From Mycolicibacterium peregrinum (GTDB lineage Bacteria > Actinomycetota > Actinomycetes > Mycobacteriales > Mycobacteriaceae): a DNA stretch of 64,000 nucleotides. The DNA lies in assembly GCF_001665785.1 (NCBI RefSeq), contig NZ_LZSO01000050.1, forward strand, positions 1 to 64,000. Direction: 5' to 3'. Under the pieces are notes generated by a model that did no database searches, was not told the origin of the DNA, and worked only from the letters and a program-made list of their open reading frames with translations. Below, in pieces: positions 49,121 to 57,322 of the stretch; the stretch's first letter is position 1, and every line of letters begins with the position of its first letter. The position numbers and the translations under genes are program-made.

Positions 49121-49897
49121 GTGGCAGATGTGCATCCCGGCGAAGTCGAACTCGACTTTGCCCGCGAATGGGTGGAGTTCTATGACCCGGAGGACGCGAC
49201 CCATCTGATCGCGGCCGATATGACGTGGTTGCTGTCCCGCTGGACGTGTGTGTTCGGCACACCGGCCTGCAAGGGCACCGTCGAGGGCCGCCCGGACGAC
49301 GGCTGCTGCTCGCATGGCGCGTTTCTTTCTGACGATGACGACCGGGCCCGGCTCGACGACGCGGTAAAACAGTTGACCGACGAAGACTGGCAGTTCCGGG
49401 ACAAGGGCCTGGGCCGCAAGGGCTTCCTTGAGGACGACGAGTACGACGGCAAGCCCAATCTGCGGACCCGAAAGTACAAGGGGGCGTGCATCTTCCTGAA
49501 CCGCCCGGGTTTTCCCGGCGGCATCGGGTGCGCCCTGCACAGCAAGGCCCTCAAGCTCGGGGTCGAGCCGCTGACCATGAAGCCCGACGTGTGCTGGCAG
49601 TTGCCGATCCGACGCAGCCAGGAGTGGATCACGCGGCCCGACGACACCCAGATCCTGCGCACCGTCATCACCGAGTACGACCGGCGCGGCTGGGGCGAGG
49701 GCGGTGCGGACCTGCACTGGTACTGCACCGGTGACCCCGCCGCCCATGTCGGCGCCCGGCCGGTGTTCGAGTCCTACGCCCCCGAGCTCACCGCGGTGCT
49801 CGGCGAGAAGGCCTACGCGGAGTTGGCCGCGATGTGCCGTCGGCGCAGCGCTCTCGGGTTGGTCGCCGTGCATCCGGCGACCCGCGCCGCCGAGTAG
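49121..49897 (+). CDS. Cys-rich conserved protein, Rv0495c homologue
   Basis: The 258-residue protein has a Cys cluster in WTCVFGTPACKG and DDGCCSHGAFL, plus GACIFLNRPGFPGGIGCALHSKAL, DVCWQLPI and LHWYCTGD. The Cys spacing suggests a zinc- or iron-binding protein like the YkgJ/DUF3109 groups. It is conserved in mycobacteria as Rv0495c. GTG 49121 is chosen; a TATAGG box at 49100-49105 would give a very short leader. Function unknown. Confidence 0.85.
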   Translation: MADVHPGEVELDFAREWVEFYDPEDATHLIAADMTWLLSRWTCVFGTPACKGTVEGRPDDGCCSHGAFLSDDDDRARLDDAVKQLTDEDWQFRDKGLGRKGFLEDDEYDGKPNLRTRKYKGACIFLNRPGFPGGIGCALHSKALKLGVEPLTMKPDVCWQLPIRRSQEWITRPDDTQILRTVITEYDRRGWGEGGADLHWYCTGDPAAHVGARPVFESYAPELTAVLGEKAYAELAAMCRRRSALGLVAVHPATRAAE

Positions 49898-50035
49898 CCC
49901 TGCGGCTGCCCAGTTTCCGGGATCGACCCCGTCGGACGTTTGTTACCAAAGTGATAGATGTTTCGTTTGTAGATTGAGCGTTCTCAGGGAATGCTCAGGC
50001 AGCAAAGTTCATGATCATTCTTCGATGGAGTCACG

Positions 50036-52063
50036 ATGCTGCCCGTGCGCCCCACTCTCGTCGCTGCCCTGTCGATTGCCATGGTCGTGGCTGCCCTCTG
50101 CCCGATCGGCGTGATCCCGCTCGCCCGGGCGGTCGACCCGATAATCCTGGAAGCCGAGTCGATGACCGTCACGCCCCCGGGCAGCGGTTCTGCCTACGGT
50201 GAGTCCGGCACGTCGGCGGGAACGGTACTGGGACTGTGGGCGAACTCGACCGCCGCGGCAACGACATCCCTACCCGTCGCGACCAAACTTGTCGTCCGAG
50301 CCAAGGGGCAGGCGTGCCAGGGAATGCCGACCATGGCGGTGGGCATCGACGGCACCACGATCGGTACCACCACGGTTAACGCCACCGCGTGGACCGACTT
50401 CGCGGCGCCGGCCGCGATCCCGGCCGGCTCCCACACGATCACCATTTCGTATACGAACGACTACCGGACGCTGCTGTGCGACCGGAACCTCATGATCGAC
50501 AAGATAACTGTGTCCCCAAGCGGTCCGCCTACAATTCCGGGCGGCACGGTATCCCTCGGCGCCATCACCCCGTTCTCCGAGCCCGACGTCAGCAATGCCC
50601 AGCGCGGCCAGTACGAGAACATCGGGGTCGGTCTGTTTCCCCAGAGCCAGCCCGCACAGCGGGCATATCCGGCCTGGCCGAAAACCCTCGATGCAGGCGG
50701 CCGGTTCGAGTGGCGGGACATCCAGCCGACCAATGCAGCCAGTTTCAATTTCACCCCCATCGACAACGCGATCGCCACCGCCGCCGCGGCGGGCAAGCGG
50801 TTTCATTTCCGGATCATGGCCTTCGCCTCCTGCTGCAGAAGCTCCTATCCCGGCGGCATCAATGCCTCGGTGCCGAATTGGTTGCGTGGAATCGCCGGAG
50901 CCACAAACAATTACGTCAAATCCGGGATCACTCATGTGATTCCCGACTGGAACAACGCCACCTATCTGGCCGCAGTGGAGAATCTCGTCGCCGCACTGGG
51001 CAACCGATACAACAAGGACGAGCGCGTCGCGTGGTTCGAACTATCGGGTTACGGCGATTTCAGCGAGAACCACAACGCGTTCATGCGGGATACTCTCGGC
51101 ATTCCCGGGCCCGCACCGGCCAACAGCATCGCCACGCTCGGCTATTACAGCCAGTACCAGGATCAGTACATCACCAAGGCCTCCATAGCCAGGATCGTGA
51201 ACGCGACGCTGCGGGCGTTTCCCGACACCCGTGTGGTGACTACCGCGCAGAACCCCGAGATCGTCAAACAAGCGATGCGGGACAGCCCCGCGTTGCCGGG
51301 TGTGGTCCGCCCCGTCGGGGTGCGGGCCGACTGCCTCGGTGTCTACGAACCTCCCCAGACCTGGGCGGTAAACCCGTATTCCCAATACGTCCAGAGCAAC
51401 GATCCGATCATCCCGGTACTGCTCGACCGGTGGCGCACCGCTCCGATCATTACCGAGTGGTGCACCTTCGCCCCGGACGGCAACCAGGCGCTCTTCGACA
51501 AGGGCGTCAAGGACACCGTGAACTTCCACGTGTCCATGCTGTCGAGCACAGTACCGATGTACGAGGGTTCGACAGCGATGCCGTCGAGCATCTATCAACA
51601 GTGGGCCAAGGCCAACAAATTCAGTGGCTATCGCTACGGGATGACGGCGGCGTCCCTGCCCGGAACTGCCACAGCCGGCAGTGCCATACCACTGACGGTG
51701 CGGTGGGCGAACTTCGGCAGCGCGCCGGCCTACGACGCATGGCGAATCACCTACGAGATCCGCGATGCTGGGGGCACCGTCCGCCGCACCGTCAATTCCC
51801 CACTCGCACTACAGAACCTGGCAGCCGCCCAGAACTACACCGACACCACGAAGGAGCCCGCACCGCAGGCTGCCGACGACACCGTGAGCCTGCCGACCAC
51901 GGGCCTGCCCGCCGGGTTGTACAGCGTGGCGGCAAAGGTCATGTGGAACGACCACAAGGCTGGGGGAACTCACGTCGTCACCAACATGTCCCCGATGAAT
52001 CTGGCGCAGGCCGGACGTGACAGCAGCGGCGGCTATCCGATCGGAACCGTGGCTGTCTACTGA
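50036..52063 (+). CDS. Secreted protein with carbohydrate-binding module and DUF4832-like glycosidase fold
   Basis: The 675-residue protein has a signal peptide (about residues 1-31, ending LARA-VDP). Residues about 33-165 look like a calcium-dependent xylan-binding-type module (IILEAESMTV, VVRAKGQACQGMPTMAVGIDG, SHTITISYTNDY, DRNLMIDKITV). Residues about 175-540 resemble a TIM barrel (RFEWRDIQPTNAASFNF, VAWFELSGYGDFSENHN, APIITEWCTF with acidic residues), and a beta-sandwich (PLTVRWANFGSAPAYDAW) closes the protein. DUF4832 proteins often sit in exopolysaccharide loci, as here. It may trim or bind the exported polymer; catalytic residues are not proven. Confidence 0.8.
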   Translation: MLPVRPTLVAALSIAMVVAALCPIGVIPLARAVDPIILEAESMTVTPPGSGSAYGESGTSAGTVLGLWANSTAAATTSLPVATKLVVRAKGQACQGMPTMAVGIDGTTIGTTTVNATAWTDFAAPAAIPAGSHTITISYTNDYRTLLCDRNLMIDKITVSPSGPPTIPGGTVSLGAITPFSEPDVSNAQRGQYENIGVGLFPQSQPAQRAYPAWPKTLDAGGRFEWRDIQPTNAASFNFTPIDNAIATAAAAGKRFHFRIMAFASCCRSSYPGGINASVPNWLRGIAGATNNYVKSGITHVIPDWNNATYLAAVENLVAALGNRYNKDERVAWFELSGYGDFSENHNAFMRDTLGIPGPAPANSIATLGYYSQYQDQYITKASIARIVNATLRAFPDTRVVTTAQNPEIVKQAMRDSPALPGVVRPVGVRADCLGVYEPPQTWAVNPYSQYVQSNDPIIPVLLDRWRTAPIITEWCTFAPDGNQALFDKGVKDTVNFHVSMLSSTVPMYEGSTAMPSSIYQQWAKANKFSGYRYGMTAASLPGTATAGSAIPLTVRWANFGSAPAYDAWRITYEIRDAGGTVRRTVNSPLALQNLAAAQNYTDTTKEPAPQAADDTVSLPTTGLPAGLYSVAAKVMWNDHKAGGTHVVTNMSPMNLAQAGRDSSGGYPIGTVAVY

Positions 52064-52085
52064 ATGTCGGCCGACGCGAGCGTGC

Positions 52086-53705
52086 TCAGCGGCGGCCCTC
52101 AAGCACGGCCTCGATGTTTCGTTCTGCCAAGGCAGTGATGGACATGAAGGGGTTGCAGCCGAGGTACCCGGGGATCAGTGACGCATCGTTGACGTAGAGG
52201 TTCTCGTAGCCTTTGACTCGACCGAACGCATCCGTTGCCTCACCACGCACGCATCCGCCCAGAGGATGAACAGTGTTGGGGGCGAACATCTGCCCGGAGA
52301 ATATGTCGTCGCGATAGTCCACGCCGTTCACCCCGAGCAGCTTGTCGAAGACCGCTCGAGCCCTCTCGATCAGATGATCGGTGTGCGCAGTGGGCCAGTC
52401 GATCGTGATGGAATCCGATGCCCGGTCATATCCGATATCGGCACGATCCCCGGTCTTGACCATGACGTAGTAGCCGAGCAGAAAGGTCTCGACGGGAAGC
52501 GGAATCGAGAACATGGTGGCGTATACCGGGTTCTCAGGGTCGGCCCGGCCATCGAGATTGATCAGGCCCAGCAGCGACTGTTGTGTACCTGCCGGGTCGC
52601 TGTCCTTGAGCCAGTGCGCCAGCATCACGTCACCGTTGTTGCCGTATCCGCGCCCCACCGCATCGTTGAGATCAGATAGAGCGCCGGTTTCCCGAGCACG
52701 CAACAATATCTGGTTGGTACCCAACACTCCCGCACTCAAAAACAGTTGCTTACAACCGATTTCCTCGCTGCCGAGCTCATTGCCCCAGCGATCGATCGTC
52801 CGGGTGGACACCACGTACTCATCTCGGCCTTCGCGGCGAATCGAGGTGACCTCTGTCAGCGGTCGCACCGTGACCTTCCCCGTAGCCACCGCCGATGCAA
52901 TATAGGTCTGGTCCACACTGCCGATGCGGCCGTGGTTGTTCCCGAACTGCTGCTCGAACGCGAGTGCCGAACGTTCAACCGTGCCCGCCTCTTCGTCCTT
53001 CATATAGTCGAACGAGTATGCGCTCCCGTTGTAGTCGACCGGATAGCCTGCTGCAGCGGCATATTCACGCCCCACCCGGGCGAACTGAAACCATGGTGTG
53101 CGTTCGAACCAATCCCTGTCGCGGTAGCTGATCCGCAGTGCACTTTTGGCCCGCTCGATGTAAGTTCCCAAGAATTCGTCTGCCCCGATGTCCGGGAAAC
53201 ACTCGGCGACCTGCCCGGGCGTGGGAACGGCGGCCACCGCGGCGTTGACCAACGAGCCACCACCCACCCCGATTCCCCGAAACACCTGGTGAGCGCCGAA
53301 CGTGGTTCTGTCACAGACTCCGGCCTGGACGGGCTGGGGCGACGACGCATGTGCCGCCACAGCATCGATCGAGAATCCCTGGAACGATGAGACCAGACTC
53401 GGCGGGACGGCGCTGAACCAACCCGCACGGGTGTCGGCAGGCAGCATCTTGGTGAAGCGCTTGCCATCCTCGTCAGGGGTGTCCCACTGTCGTCCTTTCT
53501 CGAGGACCAAGGTCTCAATTCCGGCTTGCCCCAGCCGAAGTGCCGACACCCCGCCTCCGTACCCGCTCCCGATGACGATGGCCGGGTAGTACGTCCGCGC
53601 CGCTGTTCGTTCGGCTTGGCTGCGGATCCACCACCCCGCACCGGCAGCGCCCATCAGTGCCGATGCACCTACCCCGAGAAAATCACGGCGGGACAGCTTC
53701 GTCAT
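52086..53705 (-). CDS. Tat-exported GMC oxidoreductase, cholesterol-oxidase (ChoA)-like
   Basis: The 539-residue flavoprotein starts KLSRRDFLGVGASALMGAAG, a Tat signal. It has the FAD motif AIVIGSGYGGGVSALRLGQAG, FRGIGVGGGSLVNAAVAAVP, and the C-terminal GMC block NTVHPLGGCVRG with the catalytic His and GCNPFMSITALAERN with the conserved Asn. The C-terminal pattern (ENLYVNDASLIPG) closely follows Streptomyces/Brevibacterium class I cholesterol oxidase. A sterol or long-chain alcohol is the likely substrate. ATG 53705 overlaps the alkB-like stop as ATGA, so it is coupled to it. Confidence 0.87.
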   Translation of the reverse strand: MTKLSRRDFLGVGASALMGAAGAGWWIRSQAERTAARTYYPAIVIGSGYGGGVSALRLGQAGIETLVLEKGRQWDTPDEDGKRFTKMLPADTRAGWFSAVPPSLVSSFQGFSIDAVAAHASSPQPVQAGVCDRTTFGAHQVFRGIGVGGGSLVNAAVAAVPTPGQVAECFPDIGADEFLGTYIERAKSALRISYRDRDWFERTPWFQFARVGREYAAAAGYPVDYNGSAYSFDYMKDEEAGTVERSALAFEQQFGNNHGRIGSVDQTYIASAVATGKVTVRPLTEVTSIRREGRDEYVVSTRTIDRWGNELGSEEIGCKQLFLSAGVLGTNQILLRARETGALSDLNDAVGRGYGNNGDVMLAHWLKDSDPAGTQQSLLGLINLDGRADPENPVYATMFSIPLPVETFLLGYYVMVKTGDRADIGYDRASDSITIDWPTAHTDHLIERARAVFDKLLGVNGVDYRDDIFSGQMFAPNTVHPLGGCVRGEATDAFGRVKGYENLYVNDASLIPGYLGCNPFMSITALAERNIEAVLEGRR

Positions 53706-54889
53706 ACCGCACGCATTCGGTAATGGCGCGTGTCGACCGCTGCCAGGTCGACACGACCCGAGTAATGCGCGAGCACCCGAGGATCCATGACGCGGCGCCA
53801 CAACGGTGGGATGAGCGCCAGCACCAGCATTGTGCCGTAGCCGGCGGGTAGCTGCGGTGCCTCTTCCAAACTGCGCAGGTGTTGGTAGCGCCGTTGGGGG
53901 TTGGCGTGATGATCGGAATGGCGCTGCAGGTGAAAGAGGAAGACGTTGGTAACCAACGTGTTGCCGTTCCAGCTGTGGCGTGGGGATACCCGCTCATACC
54001 GGCCGTTGGGCAGGATCTCCCGGCGCAGCCCGTAATGCTCTATGTAGTTCACCGATTCGAGTAGGCAGACACCGACGATCGCCTGCCCGAGGAGCATGGG
54101 AAGGACCACTGGGCCGAACCAGACTGCCAGCCCGGCGAACAACCCGACACTCATGAGCCAGGAGTTGAGTACGTTGTTCTTCAACGTCCACGGTGATTGC
54201 CCACGGCGCGTGAAACGGCGGGACTCCAACGTCCAAGCCGACCCGAGCCCACCGATCACCGACCGCCCGATGAAGCGATAGACGCTCTGTCCCATCAGTG
54301 AACTGGCGGGATCATCCGGCGTAGCGACCCGAACATGGTGGCCGCGATTGTGTTCGACGAAGAAGTGGCCGTAGCACGTCTGAGCCAGGGCGATCTTGCT
54401 GAGTCGTCGTTCCCAGCGGGCATTCTTGTGCCCTAGCTCGTGGGCGGCATTGATTCCGATACCGCCCACGATGCCCACGGTCACCAAGAGTCCGGCACGG
54501 TCTGCATGCGACATCACGACCCATCCGCCACCGCTCCACAGCCAGCACGCGAATATCAATGAGAGATATTGATTGGGCAGGTAGAGATAGGTTGCCCACC
54601 GGTACCAGGGGTCACGTTCGAGGTCTACGTAAGCACTGTCAGACGGATTGCTGCCGTCGTTCCCGACGATGTGGTCAAGGATCGGCACCACCGCGAACGT
54701 CAGCGCTGGCCCCAACCACCAGAAGCAACTGAGCCCCGTCGTGAACACGACGAGCCAGGACAGCATCACCAGGCACGGGACGAGCGCGGAGAGCAGCCAC
54801 ATATACCGCTTGGGATCACGCCAGGTTTCCTGACGAATCTCGTTGCCAAAAATGTCGCACGGCGCACTGGAACCGGATTGCATACTCAT
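53702..54889 (-). CDS. alkB: AlkB-type membrane alkane 1-monooxygenase
   Basis: The 395-residue non-heme di-iron hydroxylase has about six membrane helices and the conserved His boxes NAAHELGHK, EHNRGHHVRVATPDDPASS, LQRHSDHH and the extra NYIEHYGL block. These together define AlkB enzymes, which hydroxylate n-alkane ends using rubredoxin electrons. No rubredoxin gene is adjacent, so electrons must come from elsewhere. The downstream coupled gene is a sterol/alcohol oxidase, which could oxidise the alcohol product. Start ATG 54889. Confidence 0.93.
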   Translation of the reverse strand: MSMQSGSSAPCDIFGNEIRQETWRDPKRYMWLLSALVPCLVMLSWLVVFTTGLSCFWWLGPALTFAVVPILDHIVGNDGSNPSDSAYVDLERDPWYRWATYLYLPNQYLSLIFACWLWSGGGWVVMSHADRAGLLVTVGIVGGIGINAAHELGHKNARWERRLSKIALAQTCYGHFFVEHNRGHHVRVATPDDPASSLMGQSVYRFIGRSVIGGLGSAWTLESRRFTRRGQSPWTLKNNVLNSWLMSVGLFAGLAVWFGPVVLPMLLGQAIVGVCLLESVNYIEHYGLRREILPNGRYERVSPRHSWNGNTLVTNVFLFHLQRHSDHHANPQRRYQHLRSLEEAPQLPAGYGTMLVLALIPPLWRRVMDPRVLAHYSGRVDLAAVDTRHYRMRAV

Positions 54890-55623
54890 CCTGACTCAAG
54901 CCCCCGATACCGACGAATAGACACACTAGCAAATCTGTTCCCAGTTCCGTACGCCTTGTGGTACGCACCACATCACGACTCGAACGCAGCCCGGTTCGCG
55001 CGGGCGCTGCAGCCCTACCGACCGCGCCGGCACACCTTCCAACTATCGGCAATTAGGCATGCGCACAAGGGGTTATGAAGCCGAGCAGGGCTCAGCGAGC
55101 GCGGCCTCACCAAGCGCGCCGCAGGGCACGTCGAAGACGAGCGCACCCGGTACATCGGTCGGTGACGGCTGCACAGATCGTTGCATTCTGGCGAATTGCC
55201 GAACGCAAACGTGACGAGTTCCGCCGGATTGCGCCCGGGATACCTACCATCCGTCGTGCAAAATTTGCCGCGCCACAGATCGCGAGATCCCCGCCTGACC
55301 GGTCGGGATTCAGTGACGCGAACAGGCATCCGTGCCGATCCCACGCTGGAATACCAATTGTCCTTATCTGCAACACCTTCCGGCGGCTCAGTTCGGAAAC
55401 TGGCATAACCGGGAACTAGAATCGTTGCGCAAGAACGTTATTCATGCATCCCGCGGCGTACAGGGAAGTGCGCCGTCGCCCTGTCGCACCCCGGCTGTGG
55501 CAGAAACCACCGGCAACGGCGCGCCCTGGCCCATCAAGCGGATTCCCACAGGTCGGCGAGCGTACATTGGTTTCATCGCGCGCCGCACTACCAAAGGGGG
55601 CGGGTCGGAATGGTCACAGGCCC
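54890..55623. other. 734-bp region without a convincing gene
   Basis: Open frames here are short and Arg/Pro-rich with no family features. Near the alkB end a minus-strand TAGTGT (54923-54928) could be the alkB -10 box, giving a leader of roughly 30 nt, with AGTCAGGATG just before the start region. No strong hairpin was noticed. The remainder holds nothing I can name. Confidence 0.5.
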
Positions 55624-55974
55624 ATGAGTTCGACGATCACGGTCCTGGTCGTGCTTGCCGCATTGGGCGCATGGCGTTGGCAATTGACGCGCCACCCCGG
55701 TTGGGCCACCAACGACGACGCACGCTTCTACGTTTCGAGCGGGACCTGGTCAGCGCTCATCGCCGTGTACTGGTTTTTGCAGGCACAGCTCACTCCCGAC
55801 TGGGTCTGGCAGATCTGGCCCGTTCTCGCTCTCGGATCGCTGGTACTGCTGCGGCGCGGCGTCGACGATCTTGCCGTCGGGCCGGACCAGTTCACGCCGC
55901 TGCCGCCGGCGCCACGGTGGGACGGCCGACATGCAGCCGGCCGCGTCCTGACACACCGGGCTCACCACCGCTGA
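55624..55974 (+). CDS. Small membrane protein (116 residues), unknown
   Basis: From ATG 55624 (MSSTITVLVVLAALGAWRW) the protein has three hydrophobic stretches: 4-18, WSALIAVYWFLQAQL, and VWQIWPVLALGSLVLL. A polar tail with His/Arg residues follows. The open frame extends upstream without good coding character, so ATG 55624 is a reasoned but not certain start. It converges on the aminotransferase gene and may belong to the polysaccharide locus. No family recognised. Confidence 0.5.
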   Translation: MSSTITVLVVLAALGAWRWQLTRHPGWATNDDARFYVSSGTWSALIAVYWFLQAQLTPDWVWQIWPVLALGSLVLLRRGVDDLAVGPDQFTPLPPAPRWDGRHAAGRVLTHRAHHR

Positions 55975-55977
55975 CGG

Positions 55978-57318
55978 CTACCGCTCTTTCAGCCGCCGGG
56001 GATGGGCCGACCGCCGGATCGCGGGTGCCACCGGTCGGCCGATCAACAGCCCCTCCACCGATTGTTGGTCGATCGCACGGCGATAGACCCGAAGCGCCGA
56101 CCGCACGGCATCGATGGTGTGCGCGACGGCAGTGTCGTTGTGGGCAGCCGAAGTGACGAAGGACTGGCCCAGCACGCCATGGTGCAGAAGCTCCTGCAGA
56201 AACAGGGTCCGATATTCCTGCGACGGTGAGAGTCTGGCGTCGCGGGTCACGTAGACCAGGCACGATGGCCGGCCGACCACCTGCACGTAGTCCGACAGCC
56301 CCTGCTCCGCCGCCGCCGCGGCGAACCCTTGCTCCAACAGCCGACCGGCATGCTCCATCCGGCCGACCGGGTCTTCGGTCACGTACGCGCGTGCCACCGC
56401 GCGAAACGCCGCCAGCGACGCGGTTTCGGGACCATGCGTCGTGGACAACAGGAACACCCGGTCACGGTCGGTCCGGAGACCGCCGAGTTCCATGAACTCC
56501 CGTTTCCCAGCCAGCGCGGACAGCGGAAAGCCGTTGCCCATGGCCTTTCCCCAGCAGGACAGGTCGGGCGTGATCCCGTACACCGCCTGCGCTCCTCCGG
56601 CCGACCACCGGAAGCCGGTGATCATCTCGTCGAACACCAGCAGTGTCCCGGTGCGGTCGCACAACTCTCGCACCCCGTCGAGGTATCCTGGCGCCGGTTC
56701 GGCAGTGGCCGTCGCGGCCTCCATGACGACGCACGCGACATCGTTGCCTTGCAGACAGGCGGCCAACGACGGTAGATCGTTGTAGCCGAACCGAACTGTT
56801 TCTCGGATCACGATCTCGGGAATGCCGCCGTCCATCGCGGTGCTGCCGATGTACCAGTCATCGGTCGAGAAGAACGGCTGGTCACAGACCGCGATCTTTG
56901 TCCGCCCGGTGACGGCGCGGGCCAGCCTCACCGCGGCGGTGGTGACGTCAGATCCGTTCTTTGCGAACTTGACCATGTCGGCGCCGGGCACCAAACGCAG
57001 AAAATCCTCGGCAGCGGCAAGCTCGTGCACCGTCGGCCTGCTGAAGCTGATGCCGTCGGCAATCGCAGCCAGGACCGCATCGTTCACCGGCGGATACGCA
57101 TGACCCAAAGTGACTGAACGAAGGCCCATTCCGTATTCGACGTATTCGTTGCCGTCGGCATCCCAGACCCGGCATCCGTCGCCGCGAACCAGGACGGGCG
57201 TCATGAATTCCGGGTACTGATCAGCGCCTCGCGCATAGGTGTGCGCTCCGCCGGGCACCACATCATGAAGCCTGGCCTGGAGCTGGTTGGACCGCTCGAA
57301 TGTCCGGCGCGGAGTCAT
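55978..57318 (-). CDS. Class III aminotransferase, glutamate-1-semialdehyde-aminomutase-like
   Basis: The 446-residue PLP enzyme has VVPGGAHTYARGADQYPEF, VKFAKNGSDVTTAAVRLARAVTGR, LLVFDEMITGFRW (Asp) and LSCWGKAMGNGFPLSALAG with the PLP Lys. It is a paralogue of HemL, but the real hemL is at 22668 in a conserved operon. Such GSA-aminomutase-like enzymes occur in surface polysaccharide clusters. Its gene lies 4 bp downstream of the polyprenyl glycosylphosphotransferase gene. A sugar-modifying or small-acid transamination role is inferred. Confidence 0.88.
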   Translation of the reverse strand: MTPRRTFERSNQLQARLHDVVPGGAHTYARGADQYPEFMTPVLVRGDGCRVWDADGNEYVEYGMGLRSVTLGHAYPPVNDAVLAAIADGISFSRPTVHELAAAEDFLRLVPGADMVKFAKNGSDVTTAAVRLARAVTGRTKIAVCDQPFFSTDDWYIGSTAMDGGIPEIVIRETVRFGYNDLPSLAACLQGNDVACVVMEAATATAEPAPGYLDGVRELCDRTGTLLVFDEMITGFRWSAGGAQAVYGITPDLSCWGKAMGNGFPLSALAGKREFMELGGLRTDRDRVFLLSTTHGPETASLAAFRAVARAYVTEDPVGRMEHAGRLLEQGFAAAAAEQGLSDYVQVVGRPSCLVYVTRDARLSPSQEYRTLFLQELLHHGVLGQSFVTSAAHNDTAVAHTIDAVRSALRVYRRAIDQQSVEGLLIGRPVAPAIRRSAHPRRLKER

Positions 57319-57322
57319 AGGT

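Noticed and set aside
50389..52020. 543-codon plus-strand frame inside the secreted glycosidase-like gene
   Set aside because: Arg-rich frame-shifted reading of the same strand; the other frame has a signal peptide and recognisable domains.
55015..55406. Minus-strand frames of about 100 codons in the alkB upstream gap
   Set aside because: Arg/Ser/Cys-rich, no start signals, no family motifs.
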